A stretch of DNA of 64,000 nucleotides from Simmondsia chinensis (taxonomy: Eukaryota; Streptophyta; Magnoliopsida; Caryophyllales; Simmondsiaceae). Position 1 is the first letter of the stretch. Each line of letters opens with the position of its first letter. Below are positions 34,169-45,879 of this stretch, piece after piece. The stretch spans positions 35,851,938 to 35,915,937 of the forward strand of contig JAGTTD010000001.1 in NCBI GenBank assembly GCA_018398585.1, read 5' to 3'. The position numbers and the translations under genes are program-made. Below the pieces are notes generated by a model. That model saw nothing but the letters and a program-made list of their open reading frames with translations, made no database searches and had not been told where the DNA came from.

Positions 34169-35913
34169 CTTGCTCTAATAGGTTTATAATATGACAAACA
34201 AAAATGTTGAACAAAACAAATATAAACATAGCATGTTGAGTAAATAAAATAAAGGAAAAACAAGTTAAACATCAATTACTTAATTTAGGCATATCTGAAG
34301 CGCAAATCCAAACTCCGACTTGAAGATTTGAAATTGGTAGAAGATTCCTTTAATCTTTTCAAAAAATAATTTTTCTAAAAAAATTATAATAAATAGAAAT
34401 TTAGAGAACCCCCAAAACAATTTTAGGGTTTTCGTTGTAGGAGAAAACCAAGTTCCAAAACCAAAAAAATACATAGAAATATGTACAAAACAGCACATAA
34501 CCGCGCAAATTCATAAGCAATAAGCCATGCCACATGTCAACCTATCATTTGCCAATCCGCACACATGCGGATTGCCAGCTGTAGATATGCCTGCAACAAG
34601 TGCTAGGGCCAGATTCACTAACTTGTGATTACATGGATGCCCAGCTGCTTAGCACGTGTCGCGTGGTGATTGGTCGATTTGTTTGGCATAGATCAAGGGT
34701 TGTGTACTTGTTATTATTTTTTTCTTTTGGCTTTAATTCCCACATGTATAAACTCATTTTACTAATATTAGTCTGTAAAATAAATTTATTCCTCTTATGA
34801 ATTATGTTTAGCAAAATTAATGTATTCAACTTATGAATACATAATTCATCTCATGAATTCAATTTTAATATTTTAAACGCTTAAGTTGAGGCTTGTGAAG
34901 GGATCTCATAGGCAATCTAACTCTAGGTCTAAATGGGTCAAATCTGATTATCATCTCATGATAACAATTAGCTACCATTTAGTAAAACTTAATTCCACTA
35001 AATAAATGTTACTGCGCTCTAGAATTAAATATATTTACTTAAGAATTTCCCAAATAAATTTTATTGGGACAATTAATACCTCTATTAGATATTTATGAGC
35101 AAAAGTAAGTTTAACTACTGTCGTTACTTTTCTTACATCTCTCGTCACAGTTTTTGACTCGCCCTTCTTGAATAATTTAATAATGTAGAAACAATTTTCG
35201 TATTAATTCCAAATGTCAAATATATAGAATACTTTGGCAAAAAATTCCAGAATCTGTTTGAATATTTGCAACTTGACTAAAGGGTCATCTTTATCTCGTA
35301 ATAGACTATATATTCCACGTAAAACAATTGTCCCTACCACACTTCATCCCATTACCTAATGTACGTATGATTCAAGTCAACACATTTTGACTAATCCTTT
35401 TAACGCTTCAAAGCAATGAACAATGCATGCATGAGTTCAGACTCTTTCTCGGATTTAGAGTTATCATCTTACATAATTAATTATTTCTGATAACAGTTAA
35501 AGAAACAACTAATTCAAATACTCCTGCTTAGTATTCTAATCTTATTGACAACACCAACATAATACCCTTGGAACTCTATCCACATGACCAAAATAAGTCA
35601 TCAAAATTATCACATTATAGTCTTATCAGATAATTTGTCCAAACTTATCATCGACTACGAACATACTCTAACAACATATCATTAGTTTGCTCTATCTATG
35701 GTTCAATCTTATTGACTGTCTAAACCAAAACTGATTTGTCATATTAGACCACGTCCATCTCAAGGAATATTTTAGAAAACAATCACACACATGTGACAAT
35801 CGCACACATGTTTGACTCACAAAATATAATCAGACAATAAGTAAATAAATAAATATCACTTATTTAATATTTAAAATCTAACTAGTTGGGTTTTCAGGAT
35901 ACTAATTCTAACA
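34029..35913 (-). repeat. C1r 5' LTR (1.89 kb)
   Basis: Minus-strand start TGTTAGAATTAGTATCC, end TTCCCAATA. It aligns with both C1 LTRs and with the truncated C1r 3' LTR. An (AT)n run lies at 34137-34165. Confidence 0.8.
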
Positions 35914-36890
35914 GTGATGCCACCTCCAACTGGTGTAGAAGAACCACTGGAGTTGCATTAATGTTAGTTTGTTAAGCTCATCATACCTTAGCCTTCGCCC
36001 TTGGTGGGATCAAAGGAGAAGGGCTACTCGAGAAGGAACGACATCATGGGATTATATAAGAACATTAAGATTAACTTGCCTATCATGGATGTGATTAAAC
36101 AAGTTCCGGTGCATACGAAGTTCTTGAAAGACTTACGTGTGAGGAAAAAAAAAGTACAAAAATGCATACTTAACCAAAATGGTTGCCTCATTTAGAAGGT
36201 GAGCAGTATTCTTGTGTCACGCATTCCACCCCAGTGTAGAGATCTTGGGTCCTCACAATCTCATTTGTAATTAGTAAACATTATAAAAGGTTGGGCTCTC
36301 CTTGACTTAGGTGATAGCATGAATCTCATCCCATACTCAATTTTCTAAGAATTAGGTACAAAAGAGCCTATCAACTTCACATAACAATTGGTCGACAGAT
36401 GAGAGAGACTTCCTAGAGGGACGTTGGAAGATGTGCTTGTCAAAGTTGTCAAGGTAATCTTTCCAGTTGATTTTTTTGTTTATAACTTGGATTTCACTCC
36501 ATGGCCAAGAAACCACACTCCCATTATTCTCGGTAGGACATTCTTAGCAAAAATCAATTATGTTGGTCACTATAGGACAGGTGTGTTAGAACTCCCTTTT
36601 GGAAACCTTAAAGTTAAGTTGAATATCTAAAATGCCGTAAATCTTTCATGGGATAATGATGACCAAAAGGCTTACATGGTTGGTATGATTGATCCTTTCA
36701 TTCATTCGATCTTGCTTGATGTCCTTGGAAGTAATCCAATGGATCATGATGCTTGTAGCTTCGAAGAGCGCGCAGCAGGTGATAACTCTGCAGTATGGGT
36801 GAATTTATGAGAGTAGAGGCCAGGAACTTAGTTTTTGTGTTCCTAACAGGTGTCCATAATGAAATTATAAATACCTCCATCAATTGTCCG
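35914..36890 (+). pseudogene. A3: Athila protease fragment
   Basis: The + strand reads NLPIMDVIKQVPVHTKFLKD (36072-36131), a standard Athila block, then ALLDLGDSMNLIPYS with DLG at the protease active site (about 36290-36335), and VFPVDFFVYN-like and HTPIILGRTFLAKI blocks (36424-36630). Several stops interrupt it. It is continuous in logic with the gag piece at 26040-26854, the two being split by C1r. Confidence 0.8.
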
Positions 36891-37272
36891 TCGATCTAGG
36901 ATCACTTGCCTATTTTTTATTTATTTATTGGGTCTACTTCTATAGTGCTTTTATTAATGATTGTTTTCTTGATGAGAAACTCTTTAAAATTGCTACGGCA
37001 TCACCCCAAGGCTTCAAGTTGGTCCCTCTCTGACAATCCACTGTTGAAAATGGACTACCAGTTTTATTAATCATGTTATGTTAATGACGTAAAATTTAGT
37101 CCTCCTAGGAGGTAACCCAGCCTAAGCATATTCTAATTTTATTTTCTTTCGGTTTTTCTCATTAGGATGTCTTTCTTCCATAATTTTCTTTCTGGCCTTA
37201 AACTTCAAGTGTTTTACACTAATTACTCTAGTTGTATTATTTACCGTTCCTTATTTACGTTGTTATTCATTC
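36891..37272 (+). other. A3 downstream region, left part
   Basis: T-rich noncoding stretch after the protease, with no RT readable. It continues at 40303 on the far side of C2, as shown by the shared ATTTA flank. Confidence 0.5.
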
Positions 37273-37277
37273 ATTTA
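37273..37277. repeat. C2 target duplication, left (ATTTA)
   Basis: ATTTA, identical to 40298-40302 on the other side of C2. Confidence 0.85.
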
Positions 37278-37873
37278 TGTGCGGATAAGCCTGGAACAAA
37301 TCTGATATACTTTGATACCAATTTATTAGGGAAATCTTGATGCGGAAGCGTAAACCCAAATCACTTGATTTGATTCAAATAATATGACTCACACAAATGA
37401 GAAGTAAACAAATATATGAAGAAAGAAAGAACAAACATGAACGCACAACATTTACGTGGAAACCCCTCTACAATCGAGAGGGGAGAAAACCACGGGCGGA
37501 GATAGAGATTCTTTATTGATACTTGAACGGAAGAATTATAAAGACACTTCCTCTAAATGAGATCTATGAAAGAATTACAATCACTTTCTCTTAACGCTCG
37601 TAGCACTCGAATATCTGAATTGGAGGAATTACAAAATCACCTCTCTCTCTCAATGGCGGTGCCTCACTCTTAATTTTGGATCATTACTAACATAAACCCT
37701 ACGTCCATATTTATAGGCGCAGGTCTGGGAGGACCCGATTGATCAGAACCGGGTCGATCGATCAGTCCTCTTGCGGCCCAAAATCCCGAAAATTCTCTTA
37801 AATCACCCGATTGATCGGTGACCTCTCGGCAACCATAAACTTAAAACAAGTAATTTGAGACATAATCCTAACA
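37278..37873 (-). repeat. C2 3' LTR
   Basis: + strand TGTGCGGATAAGCC to ATCCTAACA. It includes a 46-bp segment (37278-37323) ending in TTTGATACCAATT that looks like an old primer-binding site inside the LTR. A TATA complement (TATTTATAG) is at 37708-37716. Confidence 0.85.
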
Positions 37874-38309
37874 AATCTCAAACTTGGTTCAAATTACATA
37901 CATAAAAGAATTTACTCTACCTTCTCAACTAAACACCCCGCACACGGGGTTATCTCAACAAAAAACGAAACCTAACCGAGTCCGAGTGAAGCTTGAACTT
38001 CCTGCTAGGTGGCAACTGAGTGAATATATCTGAGAGGTTATCAGCAATGCCAATCTTCTTCAACTCTGAATTGGCTCTTGACACATTATCTAAAACAGCC
38101 ACCTGCTGCTGAACTGTGTTACTCAACTGAAACTAAACTCCCTCTAGCTTACTTACTTGACCTGAATCACAACTAACTTAGGACATCTTCTGTGGAGATA
38201 ATAACGAAGACTCATCAAACGTGACACGTTTTCTCGTTAGGAATTGCTTGAAGCAAAAACCTTTCTGCTTCCCATAAAACCCTTGTTCACATAATATCAG
38301 TCCTGTAGA
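37874..38309 (-). pseudogene. C2: fused integrase-end and RNase H-end remnants
   Basis: Minus strand from 38230: VTFDESSLLSPQKM, the linker after integrase (compare the C3 counterpart near 63800), then QQQVAVLDNVSRANSELKKI, then IADNLSDIFTQLPPSRKF, the C-terminal RNase H tail seen in C3 as TADNPADMFTNVPPSQQ. RT and most RNase H are missing between them, so the deletion joins these two pieces near 38070-38110. Confidence 0.7.
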
Positions 38310-38990
38310 CTAACCACACAAAGAGCCCCTCACACTATGCTCAGACAGACCCTCATCACCTGAATGATTTAACCTCAAACGTCCTGAATTTGTGATCTTT
38401 TGTTCTGTCAAAAACAAGGATGATGAAGATCCTGCAACAAATCTAACAACTGTGGAACTGACAAGCTCATACAGAATACCTAACCTTCTGCCCTTCATAA
38501 CCGTCAATGCACCCTTAATGACCCACAAAACTCCACCTTCAGCTGTGTACCTGTACCCTTTAGACTCAAGAATACCTAAAGAGATGAGATTCATCTTCAA
38601 ATCAGGAACATGACGAACATCGCTCAAAACCCTTATAGTGCCATCGAACATCCTAAAACGAATTGTTCCCATACCCAAAACTTTGCATGAAGTATCATTA
38701 CCTATCAAAGCAACTCCACCTCGAACGAACTCGTACGTGGAAAACCAATCCCGATCGGGACAGACATGATAGGAGCAACCCGAATCCAAAATCCAACTAT
38801 CTCTCAAATTGGACTGAGGTTCAGACACAGATAGTAGAAGATCGTCATTCTCACCATCTACAACACTAGCTACTATGGATCTCTGGTCAGACTTGTTATT
38901 TGCTTCAAATTTTCTCTTAAGCTTGTAACAGTCTTTCTTAATATGTCCTTTCTTATGACAGTAGTTACAGGTTAGGTCTTGATACCTGGA
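38310..38990 (-). pseudogene. C2: zinc knuckle, protease and pre-integrase stub
   Basis: On the minus strand CNYCHKKGHIKKDC (about 38970-38929) is a CX2CX4HX4C knuckle. It is followed by SWILDSGCSYHVCPDRDWFS with DSG at the protease active site, then FDGTIRVLSDVRHVPDLKMN and LISLGILESKGYRY. The frame ends in RLRLNHSGDEGLSEHSVRGS, a GAG-pre-integrase remnant, at a stop near 38310. It is in the same frame as gag upstream, separated by one TAG at about 38991. The protease would have processed Gag. Confidence 0.85.
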
Positions 38991-39545
38991 CTAAGACTTG
39001 TATCCACTATGATCATACTTAGTTCTCCCCCTCACAAATAAACCACTACCTGAGTTATAAACAAAATCAGATAATTTTCTATCTACTCGTTCTTTACTCA
39101 GTAGGTTTCTCTTAACTTCATCAATAGATATGGTTTCTCTACCATCATAAATCATGCTTTCAACAAAACCCTTATATGAAGTAGGGAGAGAACATAACAA
39201 CAACGTTGCCTGATCTTCATCCTTAGAAACATCATCTAATTCTTTCAAATCTTGAATAATTGAATTAAATTCATTAACGTGATTCTTAAGTGACATACTT
39301 TCTGACATACAAAACATGAATAATCGGCACTTAACGGCGAGTTTGTTAGAGACGGACTTGAAACAGAACATATCCTGCAATTTCTCGCACAACTCCTTGG
39401 CGGTCTTCACTTCCAGAACTTCTGTCAAAACGTCATCGGTAAGACACATCTGAATTGCTGTGAGTGCCTTCTCATCTAGCTCCTTCCATCGTGCTTTAGT
39501 CAAAATCTCTGATTTCTTCTCTTTCCCATATGAAGCTTTCTTCAA
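38991..39545 (-). pseudogene. C2: copia gag (UBN2-type)
   Basis: The open frame 39545-38991 has the copia gag fold region: DEKALTAIQMCLTDDVLTEV, AKELCEKLQDMFCFKSVSNK, VNEFNSIIQDLKELDD and LLCSLPTSYKGFVESM. It ends RGRTKYDHSGYKS before a TAG, after which the zinc knuckle continues in frame. A stop just upstream of 39545 cuts off the N-terminal part. Gag would form particles in the cytoplasm. Confidence 0.85.
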
Positions 39546-39681
39546 GCCACTCTAAGTCATGAGGCTCTTAATGCGAACCTGCCATAAGCTGAAGCTCCCT
39601 TGACCACCAAACTTCTCATTTCAGATCTAATTGCGGATGTCATAGTACCAAATTGAAATAAACAAGGCTCTGATACTAATT

Positions 39682-40297
39682 TGTGCTGATAAATCTGGAC
39701 CAAATCTGATATACTTTGATACCAATTTGTTAGGGAAATCTTGATGCGGAAGCGTAAACCCTAATCACTTGATTTGGTTCAAATAATATGACTCACACAA
39801 CTGAGAAGTAAACAAATATATGGAGAAAGAAAGAACAAGCACGAACACACAATATTTACGTGGAAACCCCTCTACAATCGAGAGAGGAAAAAACCACAGG
39901 CGGAGATAGAGATTCTTTATTGATACTTGAACGGAAGAATTACAATGACACTTCCTCTGAACGAGGTCTATGAATGAATTACAATCACTTTCTCTTAACT
40001 CTCGTAGCACTCGAATATCTGAATTGGAGGAATTACAAAATCACCTCTCTCTATCAATAGCAGCTCCTCACTCTTAATTTTGGATCATTAGTGACGTAAA
40101 CCCTACGTCCATATTTATAGGTGCAGGTCTGGGAGGACCCGATCGATCGAAACCGGGCCAATCGATCAGCCCTCGTACGGCCCAAAATCCCGAAAATTCT
40201 CTTTAATCACCCGATCGATCGAGCTTCCCTCCCAAGATCGGTGACTTATCGGCAACCCATAAACTTAAAACAAGTAATTTGAGACATAATCCAAACA
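39682..40297 (-). repeat. C2 5' LTR
   Basis: + strand TGTGCTGATAAATC to ATCCAAACA, with the PBS complement directly left of it. The promoter TATA complement (TATTTATAG) is at 40112-40120. It carries about 20 bp (near 40222-40242) absent from the 3' LTR. Confidence 0.85.
40112..40120 (-). promoter_or_regulatory. C2 5' LTR TATA box
   Basis: The minus strand reads CTATAAATA. It is conserved at 37708-37716 in the 3' LTR and at 56013-56021 in the related C3 LTR. Confidence 0.6.
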
Positions 40298-40302
40298 ATT
40301 TA
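40298..40302. repeat. C2 target duplication, right (ATTTA)
   Basis: ATTTA directly after the LTR end, identical to 37273-37277. Confidence 0.85.
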
Positions 40303-40919
40303 TGTTCGTTTAAATGTTGGAAGCTTAGCTTCCATCCAATAGTTTACATTGTCCTCATCATGTCATCCATTTGTTACTGGGATTTTGCTTTATTGTTCTT
40401 TGTTTGGGGCATGATTTTGTTTTAAGTAAACTGAAATTTATGAGTTGTTGCTTGTTAAGTGTGACCATCAAGTTGGGTGCTTGCTTGTGAATTCTTAGTT
40501 GTCTTCTCTTAACATTGGTGACTACTTCTTTTCTTTTCTATCTTTTGACAAGTCTGAAACCCACAATGTAAGAAGTTGGGATAATGTTAGAAATCTGTGC
40601 AGTGAATAGTTTGCTTCCAATTTAAGTTAGCAATTCAGAGTCTTTTTGTTTAAATTATCCCATGGAGACATTTAAAAAAAGGTAAAAAGGGTAAGAATAT
40701 CTAGTCTGTTCTACAACAAAAAAAAAAAACCAACAACTAGCTTATTCTTGTAGCTGTTGTGTCCTGAACAAGTATACCTATAGCGGTGTCCCGACACCAG
40801 ACATCTTGAGCTGATGGATTAGGAGCTAGTAATTTTAAGTAGACCAATGTCTTGCACCTAATTTATACTTGTTGCTATCAAACTCTTTTGATAGGCCTTG
40901 ATAAATGGATAAGCCATAT
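40303..40919 (+). other. A3 downstream region, right part
   Basis: T-rich noncoding continuation of the stretch left of C2. I see no domain in it. It ends at the second MITE. Confidence 0.4.
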
Positions 40920-40922
40920 TAA

Positions 40923-41550
40923 GGCTCGGTTTGTTTTGACAAAAAATTAGGATTCTAGGAATTGGATTTCATATTTTCCATCATTTTTGGCACATTTTTT
41001 GACGGAAAAGATTTTCTGAACGGAAAAGTTTTTCCCCAATGTAGGGAAAAGGACTTCCTTTGCAAAATTTTGAAAGTCATGATTCCTACAGCACAATAAA
41101 CTTCGCAGTAATAAGGGTACATATATGGATCGACCGATATTAACTAGATTGCAATATTAACTTTTAACGTCATATCGCCGGATATGAATTGGAACGAATA
41201 GTCAAACAGTGCCAAATGTTACTTATTCATTATTTCAACAAAACAATTTTTATGATTTTTAATTGTGACTTAATATTATGTAGGGAATTTATAAATTATG
41301 TACCTCAGGATTTGAACATTTCTGACGTTGGTAATCATGTTTTACTAATATATAATAGCGTACCTTGAAGTTAAAAAGTTTTATTACCCTAATGATCTGA
41401 ATTTTGGAATTTTATGAATTAGGGTTTTTGGTGAAAATTTGGCAGATTTTCAATGAAAATTGTTGACGTAGAATATGAGTCCAACAATATATAGGTATCT
41501 CTATCATAATGTGGTGATTACTTTTATTGAAAAATGCAAGCATGACGCAT

Positions 41551-41607
<57 letters not shown>

Positions 41608-42059
41608 TCGTTGATATATCACATCAGTTATGATGGAAATTAGCCAACTTTTAACGAAAATTCACCAGATTATAACATAGTGCATACCTCGGTTATAATC
41701 ATTCATATCTTATGGTGCCTCATTATATATATTCAAACAATACAACACTTGAGTAATCAATGCCCAAACTTTAGGATACCTAAGAGATAATTTTTCAATT
41801 TTGTATAGCTTTCATAGTTAAATTTTTATATTACTTTTCATATATGTTGTACAGGTTCTTATATTGTCCTATAATAAGATGCAAGATGATTGGGGAAAAA
41901 TGTTTCCCTTAAACTGTATAAGGAAACATTAATGGAATCAAGTTTTTCTTTGAAATAAACAAAGAAAAACCTCAATCATATTTTAATTTTCCTTAAAAAA
42001 CCTTTTCCAATGAAAATTCAATTCCTATAATCTATTTTTCCTCCTAAATAAACAGAGGC
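40923..42059. mobile_element. Harbinger-like MITE, copy 2 (inverted relative to copy 1)
   Basis: TIRs are GGCTCGGTTTGTTT (left) and GCCTCTGTTTATTT (right, reverse complement). The flank is TAA on both sides (40920-40922 and 42060-42062). The interior matches 27152-28271 in reverse: TTAGCCAACTTTTAACG here against GGCTAATTTCCGC there, and ATCATAATGTGGTGATTA against CACATTATGATAGAGG. An (AT)n run lies at 41554-41604. No transposase is encoded. Confidence 0.75.
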
Positions 42060-44761
42060 TAAGTAAAATTTGTTGCTTGCAAGACTACCTTAAATTCATC
42101 ACCCTCAACAGTTAGAATTATCATTTCTTTTATTTCAATTAGAATCTCAATTTAACTTAAATAACAACTTCACTAGATTAAGCCACTGTCGCTATATGTG
42201 CAAGACCCTTACATTAAATATTAAGCGGATAGTGGATCTGTAACCGAAATAATTTCTCATCAAAGACGCACGGTCCAAATCCTTTGCACCAATTGCTTAA
42301 ATGACACTATAAGTCATGAGCATCCACTAATCTAAGATTTCCACTAGCAAGGCATCTCAATCACCAAATGACATGAATAGTGGCATTGTAAGAACCTCTT
42401 TGATAGCGATTATAGTGCAAGATCGGCCCTTCTATCACCATATGCTCCACATGATTACAGGGTATGGATTATTGTCAAATCCCTAATAGGTTGCATTTAT
42501 GACTAATACCATCATGAGCTTTCTCTAGGGACCCATCTAGACACTCTTATCCTTATTGTCTATTTGCCTTATCCAAAGTCTTTGAGAGTTCGCACGAATA
42601 ATGATCCATTGAAGTTTTCCCCTCAACCGAGAGTGATAGAACCCTCAGGCTTCTCTCACTAACTTCACTAGTACTTAAATATATGCAATCTCAATTTTGC
42701 AATCCCTCTATGGCAAGGAGGTCGAGAGTCAAAGTAGGGCGAGTAGCTTAAAAGTGACTATGGTTAACTAGGGTGTAAGGATCCTTCTTACACAATTTCC
42801 ACCTTGAGAACTATCTATTGGCAATTTAGTTTTGTCAATCCTTGTAGGTGTACACAATTGGGTTTGTTCGGTGAACACATCTTCCATGCACCCACGTGTG
42901 CTGTTATGTCCACACGAATAATCAATAGATCAATTGACCTCTATTAAAAAGAGATAGTCAAAATGCTTGTTGATCTTTTTGGATCCAAAGATGTCCATTC
43001 TTGCGGATTCTACGACCAAGAAGATTTCATACCAATGATAGTTGGGTATTGGCTCTCATTATTGTGACTAACTTCACAATGCAATTCTTATGCATAAATT
43101 GTATGGGCTTTATCATGTTAATGTTATAATAAAGTAAGAATTGAGTAAACATGATAAAGAATGTAATGCCAATTAGATAGAACTTCCATCAAATAATTGA
43201 AATGTATAAGTTCATAGGATGACAATTTTCAATCCTAGGAGAGACTCTAAACAGTATACATTTCCTTCACTAATGTACTAATATAAAGTTTTTCCTGTCA
43301 TAGAGCTTAGGAACAACATTAGTTTTAGGTGATGGTTGTTTGCCACCTCCATAAACTGGAAATTGAATCTCACCATGTGTTTGAGGGCCAACCACTTATC
43401 TTCCCTAGAAAATAGGGTGACCTCAAGGTATTTGTACTTCAAGAAAGTGCATAATCATGATCTATATAATCCATATAATGCTTACTGCGAATAGTCCTAT
43501 TTAACCTTTGCATGCCTAGGCCATACATCTACTCAATTATGTCAGCCAACTAGTCTTGAAGGGGAAGTTTGATTGCATGATTCATCACAAGTAATGGCCT
43601 CCTGTGGGTAACCCATTCCTCAATGGACTAGTGGAGAACCCTTGAGCTTTCATGATTATCAACTTGGGAGATGGAAATTGTCCCACCTGGGTTACATGAA
43701 CCACCTATGTGGCTTAGTTGGCCTCATTGAGTCCACAAAGGAATTTGGTTTGTGTTCAGGTTTCCCATTTCACTTGGATCTACAGGAAATATTTAGTTGC
43801 CAACTATGATACGAGCTTGACATACCCCATGAGCATATGCTCCAAGGTTTGAGTTCATCATAGAGTTTTTTCCTTGAATAGTATTTCTTGGTACTGCATG
43901 TGGCTGAATGATTCCTACGTGCCCCTCAGCTTGATAAAACATGATCAAGTTAACGAACAAGGTTTGAGGTCCTTAAAAGGGCCATAGTTGGGCTAGAAGT
44001 GTGTCCGTTCCCACTATTATCTAGGTGATGGATGGGTTCCATAAAAGGGCCATGGCTGGGATTGTTCCTTTGTATTCATAGGTTTAGACGGCCCAAAACT
44101 GATCGGTAGTTAGGACCCCGATCCCCAAAGAGTCCCACGAGGGTATCCATTTGGTGGTTCATGTCTTGCAGTGGGAAGATTGAATCTTAATAGACTGATA
44201 TCCTCCCTTGATGACTCAATTAGACCATTTTCATGTTCAGACTGCCTCAAAAGAATGGCTCAACACCCATTATTATCTCCCTTGAGACCTCTCTAGCTGT
44301 GATGCTAGTGATAGAAATCAAAGTCGTACCCCTTTCCACCATCAACCTATTAGCTTCTATATTACTTCTCTTTTCATTAAGGCATCCACATCATTGATGA
44401 TGTCACTCACGATGTATGTGCTTTCATGCCAACCCACCAAGGCATATTATGCCTTGGTCTGATGCCTTTTAGTGAAGTCATTCATATAATTCTTCACTTT
44501 ATAACTTGGATTCTTGACTTGAGCATGGCCATAAACTCTCATGAGAATAGCCATTAAGGTTAATCCATTTATCGTCACAGATGTTTTTGTCTACCCTATC
44601 GTTGAAACTGCAGTTGTGACTACATTCAACCTCTCATGACTCTTGTGCTTGTTCGAGTGGGTTCTCAACATTGATAGGAATTAATTCCTCGACTGCATCA
44701 CCCTCAAAGGCAATTTTCTTAATCATTACAAGCATCTGTATAAGGTCTTCTATCGTATCTT
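42060..44761. other. 2.7 kb unassigned, probably decayed repeat
   Basis: No domain could be read with confidence. Between about 44250 and 43350 the minus strand gives broken frames with a composition like retroelement gag (for example KYKYLEVTLFSREDKWLALK near 43430-43370), but no motif is diagnostic. The ORF at 44816-44634 (- strand) has an acidic, hydrophobic sequence with no family I know. I saw no LTR pair. Confidence 0.35.
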
Positions 44762-45393
44762 TGATGTGTTTTTCTATGTCAATCAAAATTTTATATAAAA
44801 CCTGTGCACTAAACACACCTTAATTTAAGTCCAAAACGAGGGGGTCTCGTACCAAAGGGACTAAGAGTACGTGAATCTATTCTATGACCAAAATTGATTC
44901 CAAGAAAATTCAGGGTTTATTGAGATAATTAATTAAAAGAAATAACAATTAAACTGAAAAATTCTATTTTTAAGCGGGGAAGAATATGGGATCAGAATCT
45001 TGGGTTTTGAATACATCATTAGTCAATTATTCATGCGTTGACTATAAAATTGGGATTATTGATTGTCATACAGGTAGTGGTTTAGGTTACAAACTCCAAC
45101 CTACTAAGGTAATGTTGTTAGTATCACATATTGACCTTATCTAACTAAAGTATAGGGAAGATATGCTCTACCTATTATATTATTAATTATCATGTATTGA
45201 CCGTATCAAACCAAAGTCTAGAGGAGATAGGCTCTAATTAACAATTCGATGAAACTATTGCTTGCTTAATTAATCTTAAGGTCACAAGCGCAAAGAATTA
45301 ATTTATAAATATCAACTCCAACCCTCAAAGGTTACAAACTCAATCATCACCTCAATTATATAATCAATTAAATCAAAATACTTTAAAGTATTT

Positions 45394-45849
45394 TGATACA
45401 AAGTACTCAATTTCCCAAATCCAATACAAACAATAGAGATAGAGTATGAGGGAGAAGAAGAAGCAGATTGAGATAGATTGAGAAGAAAGAAGATTAAGGG
45501 AGAAGAGTATATTAATCTTTTTGGATAAACCCTAATACACACTATCATAAACTATTTATACTTTAGAATTAAGTAAATAAAAATAACTTAATAATCAGCA
45601 AAATACTCAAAAACTACAGGAAAATAGACAAAATAACTTAATAATCATTATTTTGCAGCATAAGTACGTGCCGGGCACGTGCCTTAACCAACTTTGGCTC
45701 CCGTGTGCCTCTCATGTGACCTTCCCGCCTCCCCCACACAACTCTTAACTAACAAAACTTAAAAAAAGATCCCGCTGGACCCCAAATCACTCCAAACTTC
45801 ACCCAATACTCCAATTCATCATTCCCAGCTCATAATTTCTACTATATCA
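45394..45849 (-). repeat. V1 3' LTR
   Basis: 456 bp, + strand TGATACAAAG to ACTATATCA, next to the PPT complement at 45850-45864. Confidence 0.85.
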
Positions 45850-45879
45850 ACTCCTCCCCCCTTAATCTCACCCTTTTCC

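Larger units (their letters stand above)
26855..35913 (-). mobile_element. C1r: second copy of the C1 copia family, reversed
   Basis: The 5' LTR is at 34029-35913 (minus-strand start TGTTAGAATTAGTATCC at 35913) and the PBS at 34014-34028. The 3' LTR runs from 29182 down to about 26875 and is short at its far end. Family identity with C1 comes from LTR blocks such as CATCTCATGAATT and from the PPT GGACAAGTGGGAG next to the LTR. The 3' LTR also contains a Harbinger-like MITE. The insertion split Athila A3. The left target duplication is lost with the truncation. Confidence 0.75.
37278..40297 (-). mobile_element. C2: internally deleted copia element, 3.0 kb
   Basis: LTRs at 39682-40297 (5') and 37278-37873 (3') are similar over their length apart from a roughly 20-bp indel and scattered substitutions. 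Flanks are a perfect ATTTA duplication. The PBS complement GGCTCTGATACTAATT is at 39666-39681. Inside are gag, zinc knuckle and protease in one frame; then a piece near the integrase end (VTFDESS) joins the last residues of RNase H. The catalytic integrase core and the RT are absent. It is a deletion derivative that retains all cis signals, so it may have been mobilised by relatives such as C3; that is inference. Confidence 0.85.

Noticed and set aside
37324..37873. C2 LTR starting at TGTTAGGG with a tandem leader on the left
   Set aside because: This reading gave no target duplication and a puzzling second leader. Moving the boundary to TGTGC gives a perfect ATTTA duplication on both sides.
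44634..44816. Small acidic protein on the minus strand
   Set aside because: Only 60 codons, no domain, next to a decayed region; kept as part of the unassigned stretch and not called a gene.
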